A stretch of 64,000 bases of DNA from Pseudomonadota bacterium (GTDB lineage Bacteria; Pseudomonadota; Gammaproteobacteria; Steroidobacterales; Steroidobacteraceae). The notes below the pieces were generated by a model. It ran no database searches and was not told the origin of the DNA. It saw nothing but the letters and a program-made list of their open reading frames with translations. The stretch lies in assembly GCA_018241445.1 (NCBI GenBank), contig JAFEDT010000018.1, forward strand, positions 1-64,000, read 5' to 3'. This document shows, piece by piece, positions 25,280 through 33,455 of this stretch (position 1 is the stretch's first letter; each line of letters begins with the position of its first letter). The translations under genes and the position numbers were made by a program.

Positions 25280-27742
25280 ATGAAGAAGAACTCGGTGGGC
25301 TGGGTACTGGCTTTGAGTCTCGCGGTGCCCGCAGGGGTACTGGCGGCTGATGCGGCAACGCAACAAGAGCCGCAGTTGCAGGAGGTCGTAGTCACCGCGC
25401 AAAAGCGCGCCGCGAATCTGCAGGACGTGCCCTTCTCGGTGTCGGCGACCAGCCAGGACCAGATCCGCAATGCCGGCGCCGGCAATCTCGTCGATCTCGC
25501 CCGCAACATCGTCGGCCTGTCGATCGCCGACCTGGGCCCGGGCCAGAGCCAGATGGCGATCCGCGGCATCAGCTCCGGGCAGGTCATCCGCGACCAGCCC
25601 GGCGTGAAGGAGCAGGTCGGTGTCTACCTGGACGAGTCGCCGATCTCCGTCGCGTTGTTCACACCCGACATCGAACTGTTCGACCTGGATCGCTTCGAGG
25701 TGCTGCGCGGGCCGCAGGGCACGCTGTTCGGCGCCGGCTCGGAAGCGGGCACGGTGCGTTACATCACCCGCCAGCCTCAGCTCGGCAAGACCGAAGTCAT
25801 CGGCGATGCCGCCATCGAGGACGTGGCCCACGGCGACGTGGGTGGCTACCTGCGCTCCGCCATCAATCTGCCCTTCGGGGACCAGGTGGCGCTGCGCCTC
25901 ACGGCCTGGTGGCATCACCTGCCGGGCTTCATCGACGCCATCACGCCGATGGGACCCGCCGGCGCCGACAAGCCCAGCGGCTTCGGCATCCAGAAGGCCA
26001 TCAACGACGGCGACCGCGGCGGGGCGCGCCTGGCGCTGCTGATCAAGGCGAACGACGCCCTGACCATCACTCCGCGGGTGATGTTCCAGAAGCTCGAGAC
26101 CAACGGCTACCCGCGCGTCGATCTCTACAACATCCTGGCGAATCCCGCCACGACCACGCAGCCCGCGGTCACCATCGGCAGCCTGCAGCAGTACCGCCAG
26201 CAGCCCGACGGTCTGACGGATGATTTCACGCTGGCGGACCTGAAGGTCGACTATGACTTCGGTGCCGCGACGCTGACGTCCATCAGCTCCTTCACGCATC
26301 GCAACGTGCAGGTGCTGCGCGATGCCACGCAGCTGACCGGCAGCGTGACCTTCGACGTGTTCGGGGACGTGTTCACGCCCAACAACCCGGCGGGCATACG
26401 CACCAACTCGCCGCTGTTCGACCGCACCCACCTGAACGTGCTGTCGCAGGAGCTGCGAGTCGCCTCCAACGGCAAGCAGACCATCGACTGGCTGGTGGGC
26501 GCCTTCTTCCAGCATATTGGCCGGCGCTACGGCCAGGACCTGCCGACCCCCGGCTACGACGCCCTGAATGCCTCGCAGGGCTTCCCCTTCGGCCCCAACG
26601 ATCCGCTCGGCCCCGTCGATACGCCCTTCTTCTCGGACCTGAGTTACCGGCTCAAGCAATACGCGGCATTCGGCGAGGCGACCTGGCATGCGACCGAGCA
26701 GTTCGCGGTCACCGCCGGCCTGCGCTACTACAAGTTCAACGAAGACCGGGTGCTCAACTTCCACGGCGTGTTCGCGGCCGATACGCCCGCCGGGGGCGTG
26801 CCGGCGTCCACCGACTCCAACGGTGTATCGCCACGCCTGATCCTCTCCTACCGGGCCGCCGACGACGTGACTTTCAACGCCGAGGCCGCGCGCGGCTTCC
26901 GCCTGGGCGGCATCAACGACCCGATCAACGTGCCGCTGTGCTCGCCGCAGGACCTGCAGGTCTTCGGCCACAACGGCAACTGGAAGGACGAGAAGGACTG
27001 GGACTACGAGCTGGGCATGAAGTCGCAGTGGTTCAACCACCGTGTCACCTTCAACATTACCGCGTTCTATACCGACATCAAGGACCTGCAGGCCACCACC
27101 ACCGCCGGCACCTGTTCATCGCGCATCGTGTTCAACGTGCCCAAGTCGCGCAGCACCGGGGTCGAGGCGGAGTTGTTCGCGCGGCCCAACGAGAACTGGG
27201 ACTTCGGCCTGTCGGCGACCGTGGTGGATGCGAAGCTGACTTCCTCGGTGGTCTCGACGCTGCCCAACGGCACGCAGGAGGTGGTCGGCGGCCTGGCCGA
27301 CGGCAACCGCCTGCCGACCGCGCCGAAGACCCAGGCGGTCGGCAGCATCGGCTACACGCTGCCGCTGCAGAACTCCGCCGATTTCTTCGCCCTGGCAACC
27401 GTGCAGTACGTGGGTTCCTCGTTCTCGCAGTTCGAGAACGAGCAGCCCGGCTGGGGCCAGATCGGTGGCGCGGGTGACCCGAATGCGGCGCGCCTGATCG
27501 GCTACGGTGCGCCCCCGCCAGGGACACAGTTCAACTTCAACACGGAACTACCCAGCTATACGCTGGCCAACTTCCGATTCGGTGTGAAGACCGATCATTG
27601 GCAGGTGGCGGCGTACGTCAACAATATCGCCAACAAGACCGCGGAGCTGGCGCTGGATTACGAGCGCGGCCGCAGCGCCCGCGTCGGCTACCTGACCAAC
27701 CAGCCGCGCACCTACGGGCTGTACGGCAGCTACGGGTTCTGA
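25280..27742 (+). CDS. TonB-dependent outer-membrane receptor
   Basis: 820-residue receptor with signal peptide (GWVLALSLAVPAGVLAADA), TonB-box-like QLQEVVVTAQKRAANLQDVPFS, plug domain to about 200 (RFEVLRGPQGTLFGAGSEAGTVRYIT) and a beta-barrel that ends YGLYGSYGF with terminal Phe. This group (VTAQKR..NLQDVP) is abundant in Steroidobacter, sphingomonads and Caulobacter and often takes up plant or polymer-derived compounds; the ligand is not identifiable. The ATG at 25280 has GGGGAGA seven bases upstream; earlier in-frame codons are unsupported. It is not clearly in an operon; the AlgR-type regulator converges from the other strand. Confidence 0.95.
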   Translation: MKKNSVGWVLALSLAVPAGVLAADAATQQEPQLQEVVVTAQKRAANLQDVPFSVSATSQDQIRNAGAGNLVDLARNIVGLSIADLGPGQSQMAIRGISSGQVIRDQPGVKEQVGVYLDESPISVALFTPDIELFDLDRFEVLRGPQGTLFGAGSEAGTVRYITRQPQLGKTEVIGDAAIEDVAHGDVGGYLRSAINLPFGDQVALRLTAWWHHLPGFIDAITPMGPAGADKPSGFGIQKAINDGDRGGARLALLIKANDALTITPRVMFQKLETNGYPRVDLYNILANPATTTQPAVTIGSLQQYRQQPDGLTDDFTLADLKVDYDFGAATLTSISSFTHRNVQVLRDATQLTGSVTFDVFGDVFTPNNPAGIRTNSPLFDRTHLNVLSQELRVASNGKQTIDWLVGAFFQHIGRRYGQDLPTPGYDALNASQGFPFGPNDPLGPVDTPFFSDLSYRLKQYAAFGEATWHATEQFAVTAGLRYYKFNEDRVLNFHGVFAADTPAGGVPASTDSNGVSPRLILSYRAADDVTFNAEAARGFRLGGINDPINVPLCSPQDLQVFGHNGNWKDEKDWDYELGMKSQWFNHRVTFNITAFYTDIKDLQATTTAGTCSSRIVFNVPKSRSTGVEAELFARPNENWDFGLSATVVDAKLTSSVVSTLPNGTQEVVGGLADGNRLPTAPKTQAVGSIGYTLPLQNSADFFALATVQYVGSSFSQFENEQPGWGQIGGAGDPNAARLIGYGAPPPGTQFNFNTELPSYTLANFRFGVKTDHWQVAAYVNNIANKTAELALDYERGRSARVGYLTNQPRTYGLYGSYGF

Positions 27743-27767
27743 AGGCTGCGGCCCGGCAGGCACCGGC

Positions 27768-27799
27768 GGCGCGGCGGATTCTTGCGGATCCGCCGCGCC
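27768..27799. terminator. Candidate bidirectional terminator hairpin
   Basis: A perfect 12-bp inverted repeat (GGCGCGGCGGAT / ATCCGCCGCGCC) with an eight-base loop lies between the convergent TonB receptor and AlgR-type gene. No T-run follows in either direction, so termination would be weak or Rho-dependent. Confidence 0.5.
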
Positions 27800-27811
27800 C
27801 TGCGGGCCGCT

Positions 27812-28555
27812 TCAGATCCTGAACCGCTCCTTGAGCTCCCCGGCCATGCGCCGGCTGACGGTGAGCGGTGTATCGCAGCCGCGCAGCCGCACCGTCCAGC
27901 CGCCGTCGCCGCTGCGCTCGATGCGCTCCAGGTACTTGACCGCCACCAGCGCGTTGCGGTGGATGCGCACGAACAGCGCGCCGAACTCGCTCTCCAGCAC
28001 CCGCAGTGAATCCTCGACCAGGTCCTCGCCGTTGACGTGGCGCACCGTGGTGTACTTGCGGTCGGCGAGAAAGTACTGCACGTCCTCCACCGGGATCAGC
28101 TTCAGTCGGTCGCGGGTGCGGGAGGCGAGGTGGCTGCGGTGCCCATCGCCGGCGGCCGCCAGCTGCTGCAACTGCGCACGCGTCAGGCGCCCGGCGCGCG
28201 CGATCGCACCGGCAAGCTGCTCGGTACGGACGGGCTTGAGGAGATAGCCGACCGCCTGCGCCTCGAAGGCTTCCACGGCATAGCGATCGAAGGCGGTGGT
28301 GAAAATCACCGCGGGCGGCTCTTCCAGCAGTTGCAGGTGTCGCGCCGCCTCCAGGCCGTCCATGCCGGGCATCCGCACATCCAGCAGCACGATGTCGGGA
28401 GACAGGTCGTGTGTGGCGCTGAGCGCCTCGGCGCCGTTGCTCGCCTCGCCCGCCACGGTGACCTCGGCGATCTCCGCCAGCACGCTGCGCAGGCGCTCGC
28501 GCGCCGGCGCCTCGTCGTCGACGATCAGGACGCGCAGGGTGACCGGAGGCTTCAT
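27812..28555 (-). CDS. LytTR response regulator, AlgR-like
   Basis: 247 residues: an N-terminal receiver (LRVLIVDDEAPARERL, phospho-acceptor Asp in VLLDVRMPGMDG near residue 55, conserved Lys in LLKPVRTEQL) and a C-terminal LytTR DNA-binding domain (about 140-245, containing IPVEDVQYFLADRKYTTV and LFVRIHRNALV). This matches AlgR of pseudomonads, which controls virulence and envelope genes. Start fixed by GAGGGCGGC before the ATG at 28555. The histidine kinase gene lies 7 bp upstream, so the two form an AlgZ/AlgR-type pair. Confidence 0.92.
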   Translation of the reverse strand: MKPPVTLRVLIVDDEAPARERLRSVLAEIAEVTVAGEASNGAEALSATHDLSPDIVLLDVRMPGMDGLEAARHLQLLEEPPAVIFTTAFDRYAVEAFEAQAVGYLLKPVRTEQLAGAIARAGRLTRAQLQQLAAAGDGHRSHLASRTRDRLKLIPVEDVQYFLADRKYTTVRHVNGEDLVEDSLRVLESEFGALFVRIHRNALVAVKYLERIERSGDGGWTVRLRGCDTPLTVSRRMAGELKERFRI

Positions 28556-28562
28556 GCCGCCC

Positions 28563-29702
28563 TCAGGTGCGCGACGGCCGGGTGGCCGCTGCCGCCGCGG
28601 CGCCCGCTGCTGGCGCGCCCGCGGCCGTTGGCCGTTTCGCCCCGCCGGGCCTGGCCTCAATCACCGGGAAGCGCAGCGTCACGATGTACTCATCGTCGAA
28701 GCGCCCGGACTTCATCAGTGCGCGTCCGCCATACATCAGCTCCAGCCGCTCGCGGATGTTGGCCAGCGCCAGGCGGTTGCCCTCGCGTGCCTGCGGGCCG
28801 GCCGACAGGGGGTTGCGCACCACCAGGGTGATCAGGTCGCCATTGAGTTCGCCGCCGATGCTGACGGTACCCCCTTGCGTGCGCGGCTCGATGCCGTGAT
28901 AGATCGCATTCTCCAGCAGCGGTTGCAGCATCAGTCCCGGTACCAGCGCATCGGGCGGCAGGCCGTCGGTGTTCCACTCCACCCGCAGCCGCTCGCCCAG
29001 CCGCAGCTGCTCCATGCGCTGGTAGGTCCGCGCCACGGTAAGTTCCTGTGCGAGAGTGATGGTGTCCTGCCGGTCGCTGAGCGTGGCGCGGAACAGGTCC
29101 GCCAGGTCCTGCACCGCACTCTCCGCCCGCGGCGGATCGCTGCGCGTCAGCGCAGCGATGGTGTTCATGCTGTTGAACAGGAAGTGCGGACGGATGCGGG
29201 CCTGCAGCGCGTGCACGCGCGCGGCGGCGCGCAGTTCGACGCTGCGGCGCCAGTGGTGCGTCACGTAGAAGTAGCGCAGCGCGATGCCGGTAACGATCAG
29301 CCCGATGATGAGGTTGCGCAGGATGAAGTCGTTCGGCGTGGGTGGGAACAGCGAAGCGCCGCTGATGCCCGACAGGGCCTGGCTGCGCCCGATCAGCCAG
29401 GCACAGGCGGAGACAATTGCCACCACCGCGGCAATCAGCAGCAGCACCGTGACCGAACCCGCGGCGACGCTCAGGCGGGCCAGGCGGGTGCGCAGCAGGC
29501 ACAGCAGGCCGGATGCGGCGAGCCCGATCCACAGCAACAGCAGCGAGGTGCGCACCAGGTCGGTCCAGAAGTCGACGTCGGGGCGATGGTGCGCCAGGGC
29601 CAGCACGGTGGCGGTAAGCTGCACGATCAGCACCACCGCGAGCGTGACCCGCGGGGTGCAGAAATCAGGCAGGTAGAACCCGCCCTCGGACTCGCCGCTC
29701 AT
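28563..29702 (-). CDS. LytS/AlgZ-type sensor histidine kinase
   Basis: 379 residues with four or more hydrophobic helices in the first 150 residues and the His_kinase domain with the H-box IRPHFLFNSMNTIAALTRSDP (phospho-acceptor His) and the N-box LLENAIYHGI, followed by a shortened G-box region. The family (5TM-LYT/AlgZ) signals to LytTR regulators. The C-terminal tail is an unusual Ala/Pro-rich segment (GAKRPTAAGAPAAGAAAAAAT). The start overlaps the stop of the following oxidoreductase gene by four bases, indicating coupling to it. Confidence 0.92.
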   Translation of the reverse strand: MSGESEGGFYLPDFCTPRVTLAVVLIVQLTATVLALAHHRPDVDFWTDLVRTSLLLLWIGLAASGLLCLLRTRLARLSVAAGSVTVLLLIAAVVAIVSACAWLIGRSQALSGISGASLFPPTPNDFILRNLIIGLIVTGIALRYFYVTHHWRRSVELRAAARVHALQARIRPHFLFNSMNTIAALTRSDPPRAESAVQDLADLFRATLSDRQDTITLAQELTVARTYQRMEQLRLGERLRVEWNTDGLPPDALVPGLMLQPLLENAIYHGIEPRTQGGTVSIGGELNGDLITLVVRNPLSAGPQAREGNRLALANIRERLELMYGGRALMKSGRFDDEYIVTLRFPVIEARPGGAKRPTAAGAPAAGAAAAAATRPSRT

Positions 29703-30616
29703 GCACTGCCGCGGCCGGTGGCGCCGGTGCCCTCGCCGCCACTGCCGCCGCCTTGCCTGAACAGGCCTGTCTTGAGGCGATAGGTCGCGGAGATGTCCTC
29801 GTCGCCGTAGCCCTCGGCGATCAGCTCCGCGTACTCACCGAGCATGCGTTCCACCACGGGCAGCGTGGCGCCGAAGCGTGCCGCCATCTCGCGGCAGATC
29901 GAAAGGTCCTTGGCGTGCAGGCGCACGCGGAACCCCGCCGGGTAGCTGCCGCGCATCATGTTGGGTGCGCGATGCACGAAGTACCAGCTCGAGCCGGCTC
30001 CCTTACCCAGCGTGTCGATCAGCTTGTCCAGCGGCAGCCCCTGGGCATGGGCAAAGGACATCGCTTCCGCGACGGCCTCGATGATGCCGGCGCACATGAT
30101 CTGGTTGGTGGCCTTGGCCGCCTGGCCGCTGCCGCTCGGTCCGAAGTGAGTGACCGCACGGCCCATGGCCTGCAGGATCGGGGTGGCGCGGGCAAAGGCC
30201 GCCTCGCTGCCGCCGGCCATGATGGCAAGCTGGGCATCGCGCGCGCCCTCGACTCCGCCGCTCACCGGGCAGTCGAGGAATTCCACGCCGTGTCCGGCCA
30301 GCAGCCGCGCCGCCTCGCGCGCTGTCGCGGCGCTCACGGTGGAGCAGTCGATCACCAGTGCGCCGCGCGGCAGGCGCGGCGCGAGTGCATTCACCACCTC
30401 GATGACGTCCGCATCCGCGGAAACACACATCACCACGGCGTCGCACTGCGCCGCCAGCTCACCGGGGTTCACTGCAGCAACTACGCCGAGTTCAGCGGCG
30501 AGGGTCTGGGCCTTTGCGCCCGTGCGGTTCCACACCGCCCTCAGCAGTCCCGCCCGATGGAGATTGCGCGCCATGTGCATGCCCATGGCGCCGAGTCCGA
30601 TGAAGCCCGTGCGCAT
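29699..30616 (-). CDS. 3-hydroxyisobutyrate-dehydrogenase-like NAD(P) oxidoreductase
   Basis: 305 residues of the beta-hydroxyacid dehydrogenase family: Rossmann GLGAMGMHMARNLHRAG at the N-terminus, VIDCSTVSAATAREAARLL, DCPVSGGVEGAR with substrate-binding motif, catalytic Lys in QAAKATNQIMCAG. It could be a tartronate semialdehyde reductase, glyoxylate/succinic-semialdehyde reductase or 3-hydroxyisobutyrate dehydrogenase; the motif set does not choose. The stop is coupled to the AlgZ-type kinase gene by a four-base overlap, so the enzyme heads an operon with the two-component system. Confidence 0.88.
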   Translation of the reverse strand: MRTGFIGLGAMGMHMARNLHRAGLLRAVWNRTGAKAQTLAAELGVVAAVNPGELAAQCDAVVMCVSADADVIEVVNALAPRLPRGALVIDCSTVSAATAREAARLLAGHGVEFLDCPVSGGVEGARDAQLAIMAGGSEAAFARATPILQAMGRAVTHFGPSGSGQAAKATNQIMCAGIIEAVAEAMSFAHAQGLPLDKLIDTLGKGAGSSWYFVHRAPNMMRGSYPAGFRVRLHAKDLSICREMAARFGATLPVVERMLGEYAELIAEGYGDEDISATYRLKTGLFRQGGGSGGEGTGATGRGSA

Positions 30617-30699
30617 GATTGATCCAGTTTCAAGTAGCGGCCCCCCGGCCGCGGCTGACTATACCGCCGGTGTCAGCGAAGCGGGTACGAGTCGAGCCT

Positions 30700-31224
30700 C
30701 TACGGCGAGGTCGCGTCCGCCGGGTTGACCTTCGGCTCCGGAATCGGCTGGGGCTCGGGGATTGGCGCGTTGGGATCGAATACCGGCACGCTGCCGCAGG
30801 TCGCCTGAACGTCCTTGCGGGCCTGCTCGCGATACGCGTCCGCCTCGGCATCCGAGAGGTATTCGCGCTCGCCGTTCTTGCCGTCCTTGTAGATGCGCCG
30901 CGAGGTGATCGCCGCGTTGTAACGGCTCTTGGCGGCCTTGCACTGCGTGGCGAGGGCAGCGCGCTTGTCCTGCTGCATTGCCTGGGTATTGGCGGCGTCG
31001 GGGGTCTGTCCCGAGGTGGCGTCGTTGCCGGAGCGCAGGGCGGGCGGCGCGGGGCTGTCCGTCAGGGGACGCGGATGGCTGGTCTTGATCACCTGCGAGC
31101 CCGCTACCCACTGGTCGCTGTAGTGAGGTACGCCGTGCTCATCGACCCAGCGATAGACATCGGCCTGGGCCACACCGTAGGTGCCCACGAGGATCAGGAT
31201 CGTCAGGTAGCGAATGCTCGACAT
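30700..31224 (-). CDS. DUF4124 secreted protein
   Basis: Exported protein of 174 residues: signal peptide (MSSIRYLTILILVGTYGVAQA) followed at once by DVYRWVDEHGVPHYSDQWV, the conserved DUF4124 motif, then a helical charged region with two Cys (QCKAAKSRY and TCGSVPVF) that may form a disulfide, and a proline-rich end. DUF4124 is widespread in gammaproteobacterial envelopes and of unknown role. The ATG at 31224 follows GGGAGG; the longer frame lacks a good signal. Stands alone. Confidence 0.88.
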   Translation of the reverse strand: MSSIRYLTILILVGTYGVAQADVYRWVDEHGVPHYSDQWVAGSQVIKTSHPRPLTDSPAPPALRSGNDATSGQTPDAANTQAMQQDKRAALATQCKAAKSRYNAAITSRRIYKDGKNGEREYLSDAEADAYREQARKDVQATCGSVPVFDPNAPIPEPQPIPEPKVNPADATSP

Positions 31225-31409
31225 GGCTGGCCTCCCGCTCCCGCAGTATGGAGGAGCGCCGGGCCTGCGACCTTTGAACTGCGTCACAGCGGCGCCGGCC
31301 GGCGGCCCCCGCAGGCGATGTTAAGGGGCACGCGGGCACAGCGCCAGCACCGAACCTGTCGACCGTGTCGCAGGTCTGCCTGGCGGGTGCGCAGCGCATG
31401 TCCGCCGCC

Positions 31410-32951
31410 TTACAGGTCGTAGGCGCGCTCCCCGTGGGAGGTGATGTCGAGCCCCTCGCGCTCCTCTTCCTCGGGTACGCGCAGCCCGACGGTCAGCTTC
31501 ACGATGTAGAACGCCGCCAGTGCCACCACCGCCGTCCACACCACTACCAGTGCCACCGCCTTGAACTGGATCAGGAGCTGCGCAGCGACGCCGGGATAAC
31601 CCGTCGTGCCTTTCACCCAGTCCACGGTCGAGCCTGGTCCGCCGAGTGACGGCGCGTTGAAGACACCGGTCATCAGGGCGCCGAAGATGCCGCCGAGCGC
31701 GTGAACGCCGAACACGTCCAGCGAGTCGTCCGCCTTGATGATGCGCTTCAGGCCCGTGACGCCCCACAGGCACACCAGCCCGGCGGCCAGCCCGATCACG
31801 AAGGCGCCCGGTACGCCGACGTTGCCCGCGGCCGGTGTGATGGCGACCAGGCCCGCGACCGCGCCGGAGGCGGCGCCCAGCATGGAGGGCTTGCCCTTCA
31901 GCAGCCACTCGCCTGACATCCAGGAAAGTACGGCGCAGGCGGTGGCGAGGAAGGTGTTCATGAAGGCCAGGGCCGCCGAGCCATTGGCTTCCAGGGCGGA
32001 CCCGGCGTTGAAGCCGAACCAGCCGAACCACAGGAGCGAGGCGCCCACCATCGTCAACGTCAGGTTGTGGGGCGCCATCGGTTCACGGCCGAGTCCGACA
32101 CGCTTGCCCAGGACGAAGGCCCCCACGAGGCCAGCGACGCCGGCGTTGATGTGCACTACGGTTCCTCCGGCGAAGTCCAGCGCGCCCCACTGCCACAGCA
32201 GGCCGGCCGTGGCATTGGCGGCGTCCACCTTGTCGGCTGCGCTGTAGGCATCCGGCCCGGCCCTGTACCACACCATGTGCGCGATCGGGCAGTAGCTGAA
32301 GGTGAACCAGATCGTCAGGAACAACAGCACCGCGGAGAACTTGATCCGCTCCACCAGCGATCCCAGGATCAGGCAGCAGGTGATGGCGGCGAAGGTGGCC
32401 TGGAAAGCCGCGTACACCAGCTCATACATGGGCGTGCCCTTGCTGAAGGTCGACGCCATCGAGTACGCACCCGTCCGCGGCTCGAACATGCCGTGGAGAA
32501 ACGTGCGGCTGAGGCCGCCGATGATGGAGTTGCCTTCTGTGAAGGCCAGCGAGTAGCCGTACACGCACCACAGCACGGTGACCAGCGAGAAGCCCACGAA
32601 CACCTGCATCAGCACCGACAGCATGTTCTTGGTGCGCACCAATCCGCCGTAGAACAAACCCAGTGCGGGCACTGACATCAGCAGCACCAGGGCCGTCGAG
32701 GTCATCATCCAGGCGGTGTCGCCCTTGTTGGGCAGCGGCGCATCCGCGGCCTGGGCCAGCACGGGGGCCAGCGCCGCACACACCAGCAGCACGCCGCGGG
32801 CCGCCGGCCACCGGCTGGCGGGGCGGGCCTTGATGGCCGGAAGATTGGCGATCGGGAGCTCGGTGGCCGGGGCGCTGGCGCTGGCGGTGGCGGTGGCGGT
32901 GGCGCTGGCGGTTGCGGTTGCGGTGGCAGCAATCTGGCGGGCGGCGGGCAT
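31410..32951 (-). CDS. amt: Ammonium transporter
   Basis: Amt/MEP/Rh channel of 513 residues with eleven membrane helices from about residue 80. Conserved segments: MMTSTALVLLMSVPALGLFYGGLVR, FTFSYCPIAHMVWY, DFAGGTVVHINAGVAGLVGA (twin-His region) and GGIFGALMTG. The signal peptide (WPAARGVLLVCAALAPVLAQAADA) lies unusually deep, behind 45 residues that include a low-complexity Ala/Thr/Ser stretch encoded by a hexanucleotide repeat. The ATG at 32951 is supported by GGAGA upstream. No glnK is adjacent. A sigma-54 promoter and NtrC-like boxes upstream fit nitrogen-limited expression. Confidence 0.93.
   Translation of the reverse strand: MPAARQIAATATATASATATATASASAPATELPIANLPAIKARPASRWPAARGVLLVCAALAPVLAQAADAPLPNKGDTAWMMTSTALVLLMSVPALGLFYGGLVRTKNMLSVLMQVFVGFSLVTVLWCVYGYSLAFTEGNSIIGGLSRTFLHGMFEPRTGAYSMASTFSKGTPMYELVYAAFQATFAAITCCLILGSLVERIKFSAVLLFLTIWFTFSYCPIAHMVWYRAGPDAYSAADKVDAANATAGLLWQWGALDFAGGTVVHINAGVAGLVGAFVLGKRVGLGREPMAPHNLTLTMVGASLLWFGWFGFNAGSALEANGSAALAFMNTFLATACAVLSWMSGEWLLKGKPSMLGAASGAVAGLVAITPAAGNVGVPGAFVIGLAAGLVCLWGVTGLKRIIKADDSLDVFGVHALGGIFGALMTGVFNAPSLGGPGSTVDWVKGTTGYPGVAAQLLIQFKAVALVVVWTAVVALAAFYIVKLTVGLRVPEEEEREGLDITSHGERAYDL
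32868..32930. repeat. Hexanucleotide repeat in amt
   Basis: About ten imperfect copies of a six-base unit (GGCGGT / GGCGCT on the plus strand). Each unit keeps the reading frame and codes for Ala-Thr or Ala-Ser in the extended N-terminus of Amt. Slippage would alter length, not frame. Confidence 0.7.
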
Positions 32952-33053
32952 GGAATCTCCGGTCGTTCTGGGATTCAGGTCGACCAGGTGACAAACAGGC
33001 CGCCGCGAGCCGCGGGCGGCGTAAGCTGTCCGCCTGGTAACGGACTTCACCGG

Positions 33054-33069
33054 TGCAGCTTCCGTGCCA
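33054..33069 (-). promoter_or_regulatory. Sigma-54 promoter upstream of amt
   Basis: Minus-strand TGGCACGGAAGCTGCA: TGGCACG is the -24 element and CTGCA replaces the -12 consensus TTGCA. The invariant GG and GC are exactly ten bases apart. Transcription would start near 33043, about 90 bases before amt. Together with the NtrC-like boxes above, this is a classic nitrogen-control arrangement. Confidence 0.7.
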
Positions 33070-33119
33070 TCGGGCGCAAGCGCGCTTCCGGCCCCTATGC
33101 GGGCCGGCAACGGACGGAC

Positions 33120-33166
33120 TGCACCGTGGTGGACCTGGTATCGGGCTATTGCCCCAATTCGGGGCA
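33120..33166. promoter_or_regulatory. Two NtrC-like enhancer boxes
   Basis: A perfect palindrome, TGCCCC-AATTC-GGGGCA (33150-33166), fits the TGC-N11-GCA skeleton of NtrC sites (consensus TGCACC-N5-GGTGCA). A second, half-conserved site TGCACC-GTGGT-GGACC begins at 33120; the two are 30 bp apart, about three helical turns, and about 85 and 115 bp upstream of the predicted amt start. The ubiK start codon lies only 14 bp on the other side. Confidence 0.55.
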
Positions 33167-33179
33167 GAGAGGTGAGACC

Positions 33180-33446
33180 GTGGATTCCTTTCGTATCGAC
33201 GACATCGCCCGCAAGCTCATGGAGCGGCTGCCCCCGGCGCTGCGCAGCATGCAGGCCGACCTGGAGAACAACTTTCGCGCCGTGCTGCGCGAGCGCCTGG
33301 GAAAGCTCGACCTGATCACCCGGGACGAGTTCGACGCCCAGGTACGGGTGCTGCAGCGTACGCGCGCCATGGTGGAGACCCTGGAGAAACGGCTCGCGGA
33401 GCTGGAGGGACGCGACACCGCAGGTCCGGTCAGTCCCGGGGGCTGA
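33180..33446 (+). CDS. ubiK: UbiK, ubiquinone biosynthesis accessory factor
   Basis: Small helical protein of 88 residues (YqiC/BMFP family) that binds UbiJ and supports the aerobic ubiquinone complex. It has the family core VDSFRIDDIARKLMERLPPA, LRSMQADLENNFRAVL, and a C-terminal coiled coil with DEFDAQVRVLQRTRAMVETLEKRLAELE (trimerisation). The GTG start at 33180 is set by the GAGAGGTGAG ribosome-binding site and by the family N-terminus; a much longer upstream frame has no similarity. Encoded far from ubiJ here, as is usual. Confidence 0.9.
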   Translation: MDSFRIDDIARKLMERLPPALRSMQADLENNFRAVLRERLGKLDLITRDEFDAQVRVLQRTRAMVETLEKRLAELEGRDTAGPVSPGG

Positions 33447-33455
33447 CTCTAGACC

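Noticed and set aside
31410..33110. Longer Amt start beginning near 33110
   Set aside because: It would run through the predicted sigma-54 promoter and NtrC region. The ATG at 32951 has a ribosome-binding site.
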